The position numbers and the translations under genes were made by a program. This document shows, one piece after another, positions 25,116 to 35,356 of a stretch of DNA of 64,000 nt. Every line of letters begins with the position of its first letter. Position 1 is the first letter of the stretch. The DNA is from Bradyrhizobium sp. sGM-13 (GTDB taxonomy: Bacteria > Pseudomonadota > Alphaproteobacteria > Rhizobiales > Xanthobacteraceae): the NCBI RefSeq assembly GCF_018398875.1, contig NZ_JAGWDK010000007.1:1-64000 (forward strand). Direction: 5' to 3'. The notes below the pieces were generated by a model, which saw only the letters and a program-made list of their open reading frames with translations, was not told where the DNA came from and ran no database searches.

Positions 25116-25631
25116 ATGACGCATTCTGGGACAGTATCGCGTGCCGGGCGCATCGCATCGGTACCTGAGAAAATTTCGATAACGCTGCGCGTCAACGACA
25201 AAGCGGTCAAACTTCAGGTCGCTCCCTGGACGACGCTGCTGGACGCGCTGCGCGACCATCTCGACCTGACCGGCACCAAGAAAGGGTGCGACCACGGACA
25301 ATGCGGCGCGTGCACCGTGCTCGTCGACGGCCGGCGGATCAACTCCTGCCTAACGCTGGCCGTGATGAAGGAAGGCGCCGAGATAATCACGATCGAGGGC
25401 CTTGCGCGCGATGGCGTGCTGCATCCGCTACAGCAGGCGTTCATCGATCAGGATGCGTTTCAGTGCGGCTACTGCACGTCGGGACAGATCTGTTCGGGCG
25501 TCGGGCTGATCGCCGAGGGCAAGGCAAGAACGCCCAATGAGATCCGCGAACTGATGAGCGGCAACATCTGCCGCTGCGGCGCCTATCCGAACATCGTGGC
25601 GGCAATCCTGCAAGCAATGGAGCGATCATGA
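25116..25631 (+). CDS. aldehyde/xanthine oxidoreductase family, 2Fe-2S subunit (PaoA/YagT-like)
   Basis: 171 residues. Plant-type 2Fe-2S ferredoxin domain with [18 protein letters not shown] and NSC (about 60-82). The second, helical 2Fe-2S domain has [14 protein letters not shown] and [13 protein letters not shown] (about 112-160). These clusters carry electrons from the molybdenum site to FAD. The N-terminus has no clear twin-arginine signal, so the complex is probably cytosolic, unlike E. coli PaoABC. It overlaps the next gene by four bases; the three genes form one operon. Confidence 0.93.
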   Translation: MTHSGTVSRAGRIASVPEKISITLRVNDKAVKLQVAPWTTLLDALRDHLDLTGTKKGCDHGQCGACTVLVDGRRINSCLTLAVMKEGAEIITIEGLARDGVLHPLQQAFIDQDAFQCGYCTSGQICSGVGLIAEGKARTPNEIRELMSGNICRCGAYPNIVAAILQAMERS

Positions 25632-26644
25632 TCCCGTTCCAGTACACGCGAGCCAACGACGTCGCCGACGCTATCAAGCAGATCGCCACGGATCCTTCCG
25701 CAAAATTCATCGCGGGCGGCACCAACCTGATCGACCTGATCAAATATGATGTCGAGGCGCCGAGCCGGCTGATCGATATTTCGCACCTGCCGCTCAGGAG
25801 CGTCGAGCCAACCTCCGCCGGCGGCGTTCTGATCGGCGCGATGGTGCCGAACACCGACCTCGCCTACCACCCCCTGATCGAAGGGCGCTATCCACTGCTG
25901 GCGCGCGCGATACTATCAGGCGCGTCGCAGCAGCTGCGCAACATGGCCTCGACCGGCGGCAACCTGCTGCAGCGGACGCGCTGCTTCTATTATTACGACA
26001 CGGCGACGCCCTGCAACAAACGTGAACCGGGCAGCGGCTGCTCGGCGATCGATGGCGTCAACCGCATCAATGCGATCCTTGGAACGAGCGAGGCCTGCAT
26101 CGCTACGCATCCTTCCGACATGTGCGTGGCACTCGCAGCGCTCGAAGCCACCGTGCATGTCACAGGTCCGGCCGGGGCGCGCACCATCGCGTTTGCCGAT
26201 TTCCATCGCCTGCCCGGCAACACGCCGCAGCGCGACACCAATCTGGAACCCGATGAGATCATCACGGCCATCGAGCTTCCGCCAAAAGGATTTAGCGAGA
26301 ACTATTCCTACCTGAAGATTCGCGATCGTCTGTCGTATGCGTTCGCGCTGGTCTCGGTGGCGGCAGCGCTCGAACTCGACGGCGACACGATCAAGGAAGC
26401 CCGCCTGGCGCTCGGCGGCGTCGCACACAAGCCATGGCGCAGTACCGCGGCCGAAGCAGCCCTGCTCGGACAACGCACTGACGCGACCGCATTTGCGAAG
26501 GCCGCGGATTGGCTGCTGCATGGCGCCAAAGGTTATGGACACAACGACTTCAAGATCGGCCTGGCGCGGCGCGCCATCATCCGGACGCTCGGTCAGGCAG
26601 CGCGCGGCAAGCCGCAGTCGATCTCCGACAAGAAAATACGGTGA
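25628..26644 (+). CDS. aldehyde/xanthine oxidoreductase family, FAD-binding subunit (PaoB/YagS-like)
   Basis: 338 residues. FAD domain with [20 protein letters not shown] and [21 protein letters not shown] cysteine cluster inserted after it ([20 protein letters not shown]) is like that of PaoB and 4-hydroxybenzoyl-CoA reductase beta subunits and probably binds an extra 4Fe-4S cluster. The C-terminal CO-dehydrogenase-flavoprotein domain has [16 protein letters not shown]. It passes electrons from the iron-sulfur subunit to the acceptor. Start and stop overlap both neighbours by four bases. Confidence 0.93.
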   Translation: MIPFQYTRANDVADAIKQIATDPSAKFIAGGTNLIDLIKYDVEAPSRLIDISHLPLRSVEPTSAGGVLIGAMVPNTDLAYHPLIEGRYPLLARAILSGASQQLRNMASTGGNLLQRTRCFYYYDTATPCNKREPGSGCSAIDGVNRINAILGTSEACIATHPSDMCVALAALEATVHVTGPAGARTIAFADFHRLPGNTPQRDTNLEPDEIITAIELPPKGFSENYSYLKIRDRLSYAFALVSVAAALELDGDTIKEARLALGGVAHKPWRSTAAEAALLGQRTDATAFAKAADWLLHGAKGYGHNDFKIGLARRAIIRTLGQAARGKPQSISDKKIR

Positions 26645-28857
26645 ACGCCATGGCATCCTATATCGGATCAGCGACATCCCGCGTCGACGGCAGAGCCAAG
26701 GTCACCGGCGAAGCCAAGTATGCCGGCGAGTTCAACGTCCCCGGCCTTGTTCACGGCTATGTCGTCGAGTCGACAATCCCTAAGGGCCGGATCGCGCGCA
26801 TCGACACCAGCGCTGCCCTGGAAGTTGCCGGCGTGATCGATGTGCTCACCCATCGCAATCGGCCGCAGATGCCCGACAAGGATGATGCCTACAAGGACGA
26901 AGTCGCACCGGAAAAAGGTTCGCCCTATCGCCCGCTCTACGACGACAGGATCCTCTTCACCGGACAGCCGGTCGCGCTGGTGCTGGCAGAAGATTGGGAA
27001 GCCGCGCGCGTCGCCGCCTCAATGGTAAAAGTCGAGTACCAGAAGGAGCCGCACGTCACTGACTTGCACGCAGAGCGTAGCAGGGCGTTTGCCATCGACG
27101 CGCCGGAGAAGCCGCGCGGCGATGCCGAAAAGGCATTCGCGTCCGCCGCCGTGCGTCACGCGGCCGAATATTTCATTCCGACCGAGCATCACAACCCGAT
27201 GGAATTGTTTGCCTCGACCGCGATTTGGGAAGACGGTCGGCTCACCGTCTACGACAAGACGCAAGGCGTGCAGAACGTGCAAAAATATCTTTGCAGCGTG
27301 TTCAAGATGAAGCCAGACGAGGTGCGCGTGATGTCGCCCTATATGGGCGGCGGCTTCGGGGCGGGCCTGCGCCCGCAATACCAGGTCGTGCTGGCGGTGC
27401 TGGGAGCGCGCGCGCTCAAACGCCCCGTTCGCGTCATGCTGACGAGGGCGCAGATGTACGCGCTCGGCTATCGGCCGGCGAGCATCGAACGGCTTGCGCT
27501 CGGCGCGAGCAGCGGCGGCACGCTCGAATCCATGCAACATGAAACCATCGCCGTGACCTCGCAGTTCGAGGAATTCGCGCGCAACGATACCGGCTGGGGC
27601 AATCTGCTTTACAAAAGTCCCAACGCGAAATTTGAGCACAAGCTCGTGAAGCTCGATCTGCCGACGTCCTGCGATATGCGGGCGCCAGGCGCTGCGACCG
27701 GCGTCTATGCGCTGGAATGCGCAATGGATGAACTCGCCATCGCGCTCGACGCCGATCCGGTGCAGTTGCGACTGCAATGCTATTCCGAGCGTCATCAAGG
27801 CGAGGATATTCCTTACACCAGCAAGCAACTGCGCGAATGCTACCAGCAAGGCGCCGCGGAGTTCGGCTGGGACAAGCGCAACCCGCAGCCGCGCTCGATG
27901 CGCGAGGGCAGCGAACTGGTCGGCTGGGGCATGGCGTCAGGCGTATGGGAGGCGCTGCAGATGCCCACCACGGTGCGCATCGTGCTGACAGCGAACGGCC
28001 ATGCGGAAGTGGCGACCGCAGCCTCCGATATCGGCACCGGCACCTACACGATCATGGCGCAGGTCGCGGCCGACATGCTCGGCCTGCCGATCGACAATAT
28101 CAGCGTCAAGCTCGGCGATTCCACGCTGCCGCAATGTCCACTCGAAGGCGGTTCGTGGATCGCGTCCTCGGTGTGCAACGCGATCGCCAATACCGCCCGC
28201 GGGGTTCGCGGCGACTTGCTGAAGCTTGCAATCGGCATGAAGGATTCGCCGCTGGCGGGCGCCGGCGTGGACGACGTCGCGCTGATCGACGGCAAGATCG
28301 TCAGCAGGCGGGATGCGACCCGCGCGGTCTCGATTGCCAGCGCGATGCAGTCCGGCAACGCCGACCGCATCACGCGCGAGGAGGTCAACAAGGTTGCCGA
28401 TGACAAGTCTCACGCGCGCAATGTCCACTCGGCCATCTTTGCGGAGGTCAAGGTGGACGAACAGCTTGGCGTGATCCGCGTGACCCGCGTGGTCAATGCC
28501 GTCGCCGCCGGCCGCATTCTCAACCCGAAGACCGCCCACAGCCAGGTCATGGGTGGCGTGGTCTGGGGAATCGGCATGGCGCTGCACGAGGAAACGCTGT
28601 TCGACCATCGCTTCGGACGCGTCATGAACGCCAATATCGCCGAATACCATATGCCCGTGAATGCCGACGTGCACGACATCAAGGTGATTTTCGTCGACGA
28701 GCCGGATGAGATCGTCAACCCGCTCGGTATCAAGGGCCTCGGCGAGATCGGCATTGTCGGCGTGGCGGCGGCGATCGCCAACGCGGTCTATCATGCGACG
28801 GGAAAACGCGTGCGCGACCTGCCGATCACGCTCGACAAGGTGATCCAGTTCAATTGA
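26641..28857 (+). CDS. aldehyde/xanthine oxidoreductase family, molybdopterin-binding subunit (PaoC/YagR-like)
   Basis: About 738 residues. Ald_Xan_dh hammerhead domain at the N-terminus ([20 protein letters not shown]), then molybdopterin-contact motifs [13 protein letters not shown] and [26 protein letters not shown], and the catalytic Glu region [19 protein letters not shown]. It oxidises an aldehyde or N-heterocycle using water; the substrate is unknown. The GTG at 26641 overlaps the upstream stop (GTGA); an ATG at 26650 is the alternative. No maturation factor of the PaoD/XdhC type follows; a repeat and an unrelated operon do. Confidence 0.93.
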   Translation: MNAMASYIGSATSRVDGRAKVTGEAKYAGEFNVPGLVHGYVVESTIPKGRIARIDTSAALEVAGVIDVLTHRNRPQMPDKDDAYKDEVAPEKGSPYRPLYDDRILFTGQPVALVLAEDWEAARVAASMVKVEYQKEPHVTDLHAERSRAFAIDAPEKPRGDAEKAFASAAVRHAAEYFIPTEHHNPMELFASTAIWEDGRLTVYDKTQGVQNVQKYLCSVFKMKPDEVRVMSPYMGGGFGAGLRPQYQVVLAVLGARALKRPVRVMLTRAQMYALGYRPASIERLALGASSGGTLESMQHETIAVTSQFEEFARNDTGWGNLLYKSPNAKFEHKLVKLDLPTSCDMRAPGAATGVYALECAMDELAIALDADPVQLRLQCYSERHQGEDIPYTSKQLRECYQQGAAEFGWDKRNPQPRSMREGSELVGWGMASGVWEALQMPTTVRIVLTANGHAEVATAASDIGTGTYTIMAQVAADMLGLPIDNISVKLGDSTLPQCPLEGGSWIASSVCNAIANTARGVRGDLLKLAIGMKDSPLAGAGVDDVALIDGKIVSRRDATRAVSIASAMQSGNADRITREEVNKVADDKSHARNVHSAIFAEVKVDEQLGVIRVTRVVNAVAAGRILNPKTAHSQVMGGVVWGIGMALHEETLFDHRFGRVMNANIAEYHMPVNADVHDIKVIFVDEPDEIVNPLGIKGLGEIGIVGVAAAIANAVYHATGKRVRDLPITLDKVIQFN

Positions 28858-28865
28858 AGCTAGGT

Positions 28866-28996
28866 CCGTGTCCCTGACGCGGTGCAGCGCGTAGCGCGGT
28901 TCCGCAGAGCCGGGACCCATGTTTCCGCATATCATCTCTGGGCCCCGGCTCAGCAGCGCATCACCGCGTGCGGCGCTGCGTCCGGGGAACGGAGAG
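28866..28996. repeat. dispersed palindromic repeat (GTGTCCCTGACGCG / CAGAGCCGGGACCCA family)
   Basis: Arms GCGGTTCCGCAGAGCCGGGA and GGGCCCCGGCTCAGCAGCGC flank a short centre. The outer ends GTCCGTGTCCCTGACGCG and GCTGCGTCCGGGGAACGGAG pair partly. It lies between convergent genes; relatives at 10616-10735 and 35231-35343. Confidence 0.62.
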
Positions 28997-29037
28997 TGGT
29001 AATCTCGGCATCGACACTCTCCGGCGTGTGAATTCTC

Positions 29038-29859
29038 TCACGCCCAAAACGCCGGCACGGCCGGCTCGAGCCGGCCACCGGCGCGCACCGGCGCAACACG
29101 CAGCGCGAGGCCGGTTAAATCATCGGTCTCGACCGCAACACCGCTGAGTGTCGCCACCCCTGCGGCCGGTTCGAAACGGGTTGATGGAATACCCGTCGTA
29201 AAGCGCCGCAGCGGCTCTTCCTTCTGCATGCCGATGATGGAATCATAATCGCCGGTCATGCCGGCGTCTGTCATGTAGGCGGTGCCGCCGGCGAGGATCT
29301 GATGATCGGCAGTCGGCACATGGGTATGCGTGCCGACGACGAGGCTGGCGCGGCCATCGCAGAAATAGCCGATGCCTTGTTTCTCGCTGGTCGCCTCGGC
29401 ATGGAAATCGACCACGATCGCATCCGCGGCTTCGCCCAGCGGACAGGCCTCGAGCTCCTGATTGAGCACCGTGAAGGGATCGTCGAACGGCGTCATGAAG
29501 ACGCGGCCGATCGCGTTGATAACGAGCGCGCGCTTGCCGTTCTTGGTATCGACCAGCGCCGCTCCCCGGCCCGGCGTGCCCTTCGGATAGTTCGCGGGCC
29601 GGACCAGTTTCGGCGCGCGCTCGATGAACACCAGCGCCTCGCGCTGATCCCAGGCGTGGTTGCCGAGCGTGATGGCATCCGCCCCGGCGTCGAGCAATTC
29701 CTGATAGATCACCTCGGTGATGCCGAACCCGCCGGCAGAATTCTCGCCATTGACGACGACGAGGTCGAGCGCCCAGTCCCTGATCATGCCGGGCAGATAT
29801 GCCGCGACCGCGGCGCGCCCAGCGCGACCGACCACATCACCAACGAAGAGAATACGCAA
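29038..29859 (-). CDS. TIGR00282 family metallophosphoesterase (YmdB-like)
   Basis: 273 residues. All metal motifs of the YmdB family are present: MRILFVGDVVGRAGR, VVNGENSAGGFGIT, TLGNHAWDQ, VDFHAEATSEKQ and VVGTHTHVPTADHQIL. YmdB has 2',3'-cyclic-nucleotide phosphodiesterase activity in Bacillus; the alphaproteobacterial role is not established. It follows the 5-formyl-THF cyclo-ligase gene after three bases, so the two are co-transcribed downstream of zapA and 6S RNA. Confidence 0.93.
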   Translation of the reverse strand: MRILFVGDVVGRAGRAAVAAYLPGMIRDWALDLVVVNGENSAGGFGITEVIYQELLDAGADAITLGNHAWDQREALVFIERAPKLVRPANYPKGTPGRGAALVDTKNGKRALVINAIGRVFMTPFDDPFTVLNQELEACPLGEAADAIVVDFHAEATSEKQGIGYFCDGRASLVVGTHTHVPTADHQILAGGTAYMTDAGMTGDYDSIIGMQKEEPLRRFTTGIPSTRFEPAAGVATLSGVAVETDDLTGLALRVAPVRAGGRLEPAVPAFWA

Positions 29860-29862
29860 AGT

Positions 29863-30438
29863 TCAGCTCCGGAAATCGAACACTTTCTTTTCCGTTAGCA
29901 CATAATCCAGCGCCACGTCGTGCGGCAGCGCGGGAACGGCCTTTATTTCCTGCACGGAGAAGGCGGTGCCGACAGCCGTAATGGCCTTCGCCTTGCGCAA
30001 GTGGGCAAGCGTGAAGTCGTAGTGTCCGGCGCCATAGCCGATGCGGTGGCCGGCGCGATCGAACGCAGCCAGCGGCACCATCATGATATCGGGAACGAGT
30101 TCGGCCGCCGCCGGCGACGGTTCGAGAATGCCGAGCGGCCCCATCATCAGCCTATCGTCGGGCGACCACGCGCGAAACGCGAGCGATTTGCCGCGCGACA
30201 GCACCGCCGGCAGCGCGAGCTTTGCGCCCTGCTCGGCGAGCTTGCGCATCAAGGGCGCGGGATCGATCTCGCTGCGGATCGGCGAGTATCCTGACACGAC
30301 GAGCCCTGGCTCGACCTCGAACGGCAGGCCGCGCTTCGCCATCGCCTCTGCCGCAGCCGCACGCTGCTCGTCGCTCAACGCATCGCGTTTCGCCAGAGCT
30401 GCGGCGCGGAGATCGGCTTTCGACAAGGTTGCCGTCAT
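29863..30438 (-). CDS. fau: 5-formyltetrahydrofolate cyclo-ligase
   Basis: 191 residues. N-terminal basic helix (SKADLRAAALAKRDAL), SGYSPIRSEIDPAPLM (folate/ATP region), the ATP-binding loop motif HRIGYGAGHYDFTLA and a C-terminal HDVALDYVLTEKKV. The enzyme converts 5-formyl-THF to 5,10-methenyl-THF with ATP. The location downstream of zapA and 6S RNA is conserved between gamma- and alphaproteobacteria (ygfA in E. coli). ATG 30438 was preferred to one eight codons earlier because the conserved helix starts here. Confidence 0.94.
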   Translation of the reverse strand: MTATLSKADLRAAALAKRDALSDEQRAAAAEAMAKRGLPFEVEPGLVVSGYSPIRSEIDPAPLMRKLAEQGAKLALPAVLSRGKSLAFRAWSPDDRLMMGPLGILEPSPAAAELVPDIMMVPLAAFDRAGHRIGYGAGHYDFTLAHLRKAKAITAVGTAFSVQEIKAVPALPHDVALDYVLTEKKVFDFRS

Positions 30439-30490
30439 GCAGTATCTTTCCGCTGTCATCACCCGCGACCTGTCCGCCGAGGCTCAACGA

Positions 30491-30591
30491 GCGAAGGCGG
30501 AAAGGCGGGTGATCCAGTATTCCAGAGACTTCAGTGATTCAACCGAGACGCCGCGGCGTACTGGATACCCCGCATGCGCGGGGTATGACGG
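30491..30591. repeat. composite palindromic element (GATACCCCGCATGCGCGGGGTATG family)
   Basis: Left end GCGAAGGCGGAAAGGCGGGT, right hairpin ATACCCCGCATGCGCGGGGT. The inner landmarks TATTCCAGAGACTTCAGTG and GCCGCGGCGTACTGG also occur, inverted, at 58833-58935. It lies between fau and the 6S RNA gene. Confidence 0.72.
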
Positions 30592-30631
30592 GACGTGCGC
30601 GGGTAGGACGAGGTCGCAAGCAACAAAAAAT

Positions 30632-30800
30632 TAAAGTGCGAGGCCGCGAACGCCGTTGAAGCACTCGATCCCGGAGTTCCCTACGAAAGTAGGTGGGCAC
30701 CATATGTCCGGATCCACGGACCCGGCCAGGGACAGTTCCCTAAAGGATCGATAAGGCCCCGGGGATATATGGCTCCTGACGCACGACGCAGCCTCGCCAG
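30632..30800 (-). ncRNA. ssrS: 6S RNA
   Basis: About 169 bases on the minus strand, between zapA and fau, the conserved site of ssrS. The 5' part GGCGAGGCUGCGUCG can pair with the 3' part CGCGGCCUCGC to form the closing stem. A long interrupted hairpin lies between. A TACATT box lies just upstream of the 5' end near 30804-30809, and a T-run (TTAATTTTTTG) follows the 3' stem. 6S RNA binds the housekeeping RNA polymerase holoenzyme. Exact ends are estimates. Confidence 0.78.
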
Positions 30801-30930
30801 TACAATGTAAGCGTTACGGAGCCAATCCGCCAGCGGTAAGGAAATCACTTGTGATCGCCTTTAGATTGCGTTTCACTTCACCCTTCCCTGGAGCGCCCTC
30901 CAGGGGGCGAAGGAGTGCCGCGCGCGAGAT

Positions 30931-31314
30931 TCACCCGATCGCGACGCCGCTGCCGATGGTGCGGTTGATGACCTGCGTGGTTTTTTCGATGCGGTCGGCG
31001 GCGGCGTTGAGCGCGTTGGCGACGGCGACCTGGGTGGCCTTGGCGCGATCGGCGGCGGCGGTGCGGACGTTGCGCAGTGTTTCGAGTTCGCCCTCCAGCG
31101 CGCGGATGCGCGCGTTGGCATCCAGCAGCTCGTCGCACACGGTGAGCGCGGCCATCACGGTGAGGCGCGCATCGCCGATTTCGCCGAACTTGCCGCGCAA
31201 CTCTCCGACCCGCGATTCCAGGCTCTCGGCGAGCTTTAACAGCCGCACCTCCTGCCCTTCCTCGCAGGCCATGCGGTACTGCCGGCCGTTGATGGTGACG
31301 TTGATGTGACTCAT
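30931..31314 (-). CDS. zapA: cell division protein ZapA
   Basis: 127 residues. Globular head MSHINVTINGRQYRMACEEG and EVRLLKLAESLESRVGELRG, then MAALTVCDELLDANARIRAL leading into a coiled coil. ZapA crosslinks FtsZ filaments at the division septum. Its start overlaps the stop of the DUF4164 gene (ATGA), so both are one unit. 6S RNA lies directly downstream, with its own promoter. Confidence 0.93.
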   Translation of the reverse strand: MSHINVTINGRQYRMACEEGQEVRLLKLAESLESRVGELRGKFGEIGDARLTVMAALTVCDELLDANARIRALEGELETLRNVRTAAADRAKATQVAVANALNAAADRIEKTTQVINRTIGSGVAIG

Positions 31315-31637
31315 TCACTCTCCCCGGCGTCGGCATCGAGCACCGCACGGATGGTGCCGATTGCGGCATCCAGCTTTTCCGATATCTCGCGGTTGGTCCG
31401 CTCCAGCCGCCGCGTCTTCACCAGCGAGCCGTCGAGTTCGTCGGCGAGCCGCGAGCGATCGGCGCCGAGCGCCTGAATCCGGCTCGCCAACTCGTTCTCG
31501 TCGCGGTCGGCGTCGCGCCGCCGCTCGGCCGCAGCCTCGAGCGCATCGAGCGCCATCATCAGGCGCCGCGTGGCGGCGTCGATGTCGACTTGGACCGGCT
31601 CGGCATTGCCAGCCCCGTTGGTGTGACGATCGCTCAT
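31311..31637 (-). CDS. DUF4164 coiled-coil protein
   Basis: 108 residues, almost wholly helical: TRRLMMALDALEAAAERRRD, ELASRIQALGADRSRLADEL, TRRLERTNREISEKLDAAIG. It matches DUF4164, found directly upstream of zapA in rhizobia. A role as a ZapB-like partner of ZapA is attractive but is inference from position and coiled-coil content. The start at 31637 is supported by homologous-looking N-terminus MSDRHTNG; no strong ribosome site. It is divergent from tkt, with 288 bases between. Confidence 0.87.
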   Translation of the reverse strand: MSDRHTNGAGNAEPVQVDIDAATRRLMMALDALEAAAERRRDADRDENELASRIQALGADRSRLADELDGSLVKTRRLERTNREISEKLDAAIGTIRAVLDADAGESE

Positions 31638-31925
31638 AAGAGACAGCGCGCACCCTGGCGGTAGGCCCGCCGCACGGCAGCAAAATCCGCGGTTCGGCAA
31701 GCGGTTAGAGCACGAAATTTACGTGGCAAGCGAGCCGAGCGCAACGCCCGCGCGAAGCTATGCACCGCTAAGCAACTTTTCGCATGGCAAGGACGTTTCC
31801 ACGCCTTGGACTCCCGGGGATTGAGGTGCTATCCAGCCCGCACTTTCCCTCAAACACGCCCGTATTGCGGCCTTCGCCCGGTACATACCCCTAACCAAGC
31901 ACCTCATTTCAGGCGGATTTTCATC

Positions 31926-33908
31926 ATGACGCAGGTCGATCATACCCGTATGGCCAATGCGATTCGCGGGCTTGCCATGGATGCCGTCGAAAAGGCGAAA
32001 TCCGGCCATCCCGGCCTGCCGATGGGCACCGCCGACATCGCGACTGTGCTGTTCACGCAGTTCCTCAAATTCGACGCGGCGGCACCGACCTGGCCGGACC
32101 GCGACCGCTTCGTGCTGTCGGCCGGACACGGCTCGATGCTGCTCTATGCGCTGCTGTACCTCACCGGCAACAAGGACATGACGCTCGATCAGATCCGGAA
32201 TTTCCGTCAGCTCGGCTCCAAGACGCCGGGACATCCGGAGAATTTCGAGACCAGCGGCGTCGAGACCACCACCGGCCCGCTCGGTCAGGGCATCGCTACC
32301 TCGATCGGCATGGCGCTGGCGGAAAAGATGCTGGCCGCCGAGTTCGGCAAAAAGGTGGTCAGCCACCACACCTACGTGCTCGCTTCCGACGGCGACCTGA
32401 TGGAAGGCGTGTCGCAGGAAGCGATCGCGATGGCCGGGCACTGGAAGCTGAACAAGCTGATCGTACTGTATGACAACAACGGCATCTCGATCGACGGCCC
32501 GACCTCGCTCGCCGATTCGGTCGACCAGGTGAAGCGCTTCAAGTCCGCGGGCTGGGCGGCCGAACTGATCGACGGCCAAGACCCGAAGGCGATTGCCGCC
32601 GCGATCGCTCGCGCGCAAAAATCCAACAAGCCGTCGCTGATCTCCTGCAAGACCACGATCGGTTATGGCGCGCCGACGCGGGCCGGCACGGCGAAGGCCC
32701 ATGGCGAGGCGCTCGGCGCCGACGAGCTCAAGGGCGCCAAGGAAAAACTCGGCATTTCGCTCGACGCCTTCTCGGTGCCTGACGATGTGCTGAAGGCATG
32801 GCGTGCGGCCGGTAGCCGCGGCGCTGCCGCGCGCGAGGAATGGGAAAGCGTTTTCGCCGAGCTCGGCCCGCGCAAGCGCGCCGAGTTCGAGCGGCGGATG
32901 CGGCACGAGCGGCCGGCCGCGCTGTCGAAGGCGCTGCGGGCGCACAAGAAGACGCTATTGGAATCGCCGCTGAATGTCGCAACGCGGAAATCATCCGAAG
33001 CCGCGATCGAGGCGATCGCCGCCGCGATGCCGATGGAATTTTTGGCGGGCTCTGCCGACCTCACCGGCTCCAACAACAACAAGGCGAAGTCGGCAGTGGC
33101 GTTCTCGGCCAAGGCGCCGAAGGGCCGCTTCATCCATTACGGGATCCGCGAGCACGGCATGGCCGCGGCGATGAACGGCATCTTCCTGCATGGCGGCTTC
33201 GCGCCGAACGGCGCGACCTTCCTGGTGTTCACGGACTACGCACGGCCTGCGATGCGGATCGCCGCGCTGATGGGCGCGGGCGTCGTCTACGTGATGACCC
33301 ATGATTCGATCGGGCTCGGCGAGGACGGGCCGACGCATCAGCCGGTCGAGCATCTCGCGGCGCTTCGCGCCATTCCCAACATGCGCGTGTTCCGCCCGTG
33401 CGACGCCGTCGAGGTCGCGGAATGCTGGGAACTGGCGCTCAACCGTGTCGACGGCCCGACGGTACTGGCGCTCACCCGCCAGAACCTGCCACAGCTTCGC
33501 ACCAACGCACCGAACGATAATCCTTGCGCGCATGGCGCCTATGAGCTGGTCGCGGCGCAGGGCAACGCAAAAGTGTCACTGTTCGCCTCGGGCTCCGAGG
33601 TCGAGATCGCGGTGGCAGCCCAAAAGCAACTGAGTGAGCGTGGCATCCCGTCGCGGGTGGTCTCCGTGCCCTCGCTCGAGCTCCTGCTGGCGCAGCCGGC
33701 AGACCGAAAGGCAGCCATTATCGGCGATGCGCCGATCAAGATCGCCATCGAGGCCGCGGTACGCTGGGGCTGGGACGCCGTGATCGGCCAGGATGGTGAA
33801 TTCATCGGCATGCACGGTTTCGGTGCAAGCGCCCCCGCCAAGGACCTTTTCAAGCACTTCGGAATTACCGCCGAGGCTGCGGTTAACGCTGTCCTGAAGC
33901 GCGTCTAG
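31926..33908 (+). CDS. tkt: transketolase
   Basis: 660 residues. ThDP-binding N-terminal domain ([66 protein letters not shown]), pyrimidine domain ([40 protein letters not shown]) and C-terminal domain. It transfers two-carbon units in the pentose phosphate and Calvin pathways. AGGCGG precedes the ATG. It leads a forward series tkt-gap-pgk-fba-fba. The stop codon lies within a long inverted repeat (33904-33980). Confidence 0.97.
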   Translation: MTQVDHTRMANAIRGLAMDAVEKAKSGHPGLPMGTADIATVLFTQFLKFDAAAPTWPDRDRFVLSAGHGSMLLYALLYLTGNKDMTLDQIRNFRQLGSKTPGHPENFETSGVETTTGPLGQGIATSIGMALAEKMLAAEFGKKVVSHHTYVLASDGDLMEGVSQEAIAMAGHWKLNKLIVLYDNNGISIDGPTSLADSVDQVKRFKSAGWAAELIDGQDPKAIAAAIARAQKSNKPSLISCKTTIGYGAPTRAGTAKAHGEALGADELKGAKEKLGISLDAFSVPDDVLKAWRAAGSRGAAAREEWESVFAELGPRKRAEFERRMRHERPAALSKALRAHKKTLLESPLNVATRKSSEAAIEAIAAAMPMEFLAGSADLTGSNNNKAKSAVAFSAKAPKGRFIHYGIREHGMAAAMNGIFLHGGFAPNGATFLVFTDYARPAMRIAALMGAGVVYVMTHDSIGLGEDGPTHQPVEHLAALRAIPNMRVFRPCDAVEVAECWELALNRVDGPTVLALTRQNLPQLRTNAPNDNPCAHGAYELVAAQGNAKVSLFASGSEVEIAVAAQKQLSERGIPSRVVSVPSLELLLAQPADRKAAIIGDAPIKIAIEAAVRWGWDAVIGQDGEFIGMHGFGASAPAKDLFKHFGITAEAAVNAVLKRV

Positions 33909-33980
33909 TGCCCGTTTCCGAAGTTCGCACGCTTTTTGCGGCCCGTGCGATGCGAACTTCGGAAATAGATGGGCACTAGA
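33904..33980. repeat. long inverted repeat overlapping the tkt stop codon
   Basis: Arms TCTAGTGCCC + TTCCGAAGTTCGCA and TGCGAACTTCGGAA + GGGCACTAGA, 24 paired bases with a small asymmetric bulge and a 21-base loop. The tkt stop codon TAG is inside the left arm. It may serve as terminator or RNA-stability hairpin. Confidence 0.75.
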
Positions 33981-33996
33981 CGATTGAATACGTTTG

Positions 33997-34074
33997 GGAG
34001 CGCCGCTTGTCGATTTGAAGTTCCTGACGGTGCTCGAAGCAACCATAGCAGGAACTTCAAATCGGCGGCGCTCC
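33997..34074. repeat. second long inverted repeat between tkt and gap
   Basis: Arms GGAGCGCCGC + CGATTTGAAGTTCCTG and CAGGAACTTCAAATCG + GCGGCGCTCC, 26 paired bases with one bulge and a 20-base loop. It is unrelated in sequence to the first. Together the two hairpins fill most of the 311-base tkt-gap gap; the rest holds the gap ribosome site (AGAGGAG). Confidence 0.75.
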
Positions 34075-34219
34075 GCTGACGGTTGAGCTGTGGGGGAAAA
34101 AGGACTACCTAGACCCCCATATTGACCGTTCCCGCCCGGCCGAACCGGGCGTTCCGCCGTCAGCACCTCCGTGGAACGTCTCCGCGGGGCGGGCACCGGC
34201 TATCAGAGGAGAAACCAGC

Positions 34220-35227
34220 ATGGCAGTCCGCATCGGGATCAACGGATTTGGCCGCATCGGCCGCAATATCTTGCGCGCCATCGCAGAATCCGGCCGCAAG
34301 GATATCGAAGTGGTCGGCATCAACGATCTCGGCCCGGTCGAGACGAACGCCCACCTGCTGCGCTTCGATTCCGTGCATGGCCGCTTCCCCGGCACCGTGA
34401 CCGTCGACGGCGACTCGATCAGCCTCGGCAACGGCAAGATCAAGGTTTCCGCCGAGCGCGACCCGTCGAAGCTGCCGTGGAAGGCGCTGGGCGTCGACAT
34501 TGCGCTGGAATGCACCGGCATCTTCACGGCCAAGGACAAGGCTTCCGCGCATCTGGCCGCCGGCGCCAAGCGCGTGCTGGTCTCGGCGCCCGCCGACAAC
34601 GCCGACGCCACCATCGTCTACGGCGTCAACCACGACACCCTGACCAAGGATCACCTGGTCGTCTCCAACGGCTCCTGCACCACCAACTGCCTGGCGCCGC
34701 TCGCCAAGGTCTTGAATGACACCGTCGGCATCGAGACCGGCTTCATGACCACGATCCACGCTTACACCGGCGACCAGCCGACGCTCGACACCCTGCACAA
34801 GGATCTCTATCGCGGCCGTGCGGCGGCGATGTCGATGATCCCGACCTCGACCGGTGCGGCGAAGGCAATCGGCCTCGTGCTCCCCGAACTGAAGGGCAAG
34901 CTCGACGGCGTCGCGATCCGCGTGCCGACCCCGAACGTCTCGGTGGTCGATCTCAAGATCGTCGCCAAGCGCGCAACCGATGCCAAGGAAATCAACGCGG
35001 CCATGAAGCGCGCCTCCGAGCAACAGCTCAAGGGCATCCTTGGCTACACCACGGCGCCGAATGTCTCGATCGACTTCAACCACGATCCCCACTCGTCGAC
35101 GTTCCACGAGGACCAGACCAAGGTGCAGAACGGAACGCTGGTGCGCGTGATGTCCTGGTACGACAATGAATGGGGTTTCTCCAACCGCATGGCGGACACC
35201 GCCGTGGCGATGGGGAAGCTGCTGTAA
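34220..35227 (+). CDS. gap: glyceraldehyde-3-phosphate dehydrogenase, type I
   Basis: 335 residues. NAD fold [19 protein letters not shown] with Asp/Asn in VVGINDLG. The active-site Cys is in [17 protein letters not shown] (about residue 154), His in the HAYTGDQ region, and [17 protein letters not shown] ends the catalytic domain. It serves glycolysis, gluconeogenesis or the Calvin cycle. AGAGGAG lies nine bases before the ATG. A dispersed repeat separates it from pgk. Confidence 0.97.
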   Translation: MAVRIGINGFGRIGRNILRAIAESGRKDIEVVGINDLGPVETNAHLLRFDSVHGRFPGTVTVDGDSISLGNGKIKVSAERDPSKLPWKALGVDIALECTGIFTAKDKASAHLAAGAKRVLVSAPADNADATIVYGVNHDTLTKDHLVVSNGSCTTNCLAPLAKVLNDTVGIETGFMTTIHAYTGDQPTLDTLHKDLYRGRAAAMSMIPTSTGAAKAIGLVLPELKGKLDGVAIRVPTPNVSVVDLKIVAKRATDAKEINAAMKRASEQQLKGILGYTTAPNVSIDFNHDPHSSTFHEDQTKVQNGTLVRVMSWYDNEWGFSNRMADTAVAMGKLL

Positions 35228-35230
35228 GTC

Positions 35231-35343
35231 TCGTGTCCCGGACGCGTCGCGGCACGAAGTGACGCGACGCAGAGCCGGGACCCACTCCAGCGTAGAGGTC
35301 CCGGTTCTGCACAGCGGCGCTTGGCGCCGCAGTGCGCCCAGGA
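35231..35343. repeat. dispersed palindromic repeat between gap and pgk
   Basis: CGTGTCCCGGACGCGTCGCG and GACGCGACGCAGAGCCGGGA pair over most of their length, followed by a second smaller hairpin. Member of the family at 10616-10735 and 28866-28996. It could uncouple gap from pgk expression. Confidence 0.65.
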
Positions 35344-35356
35344 CAAGAGAGCGCCA

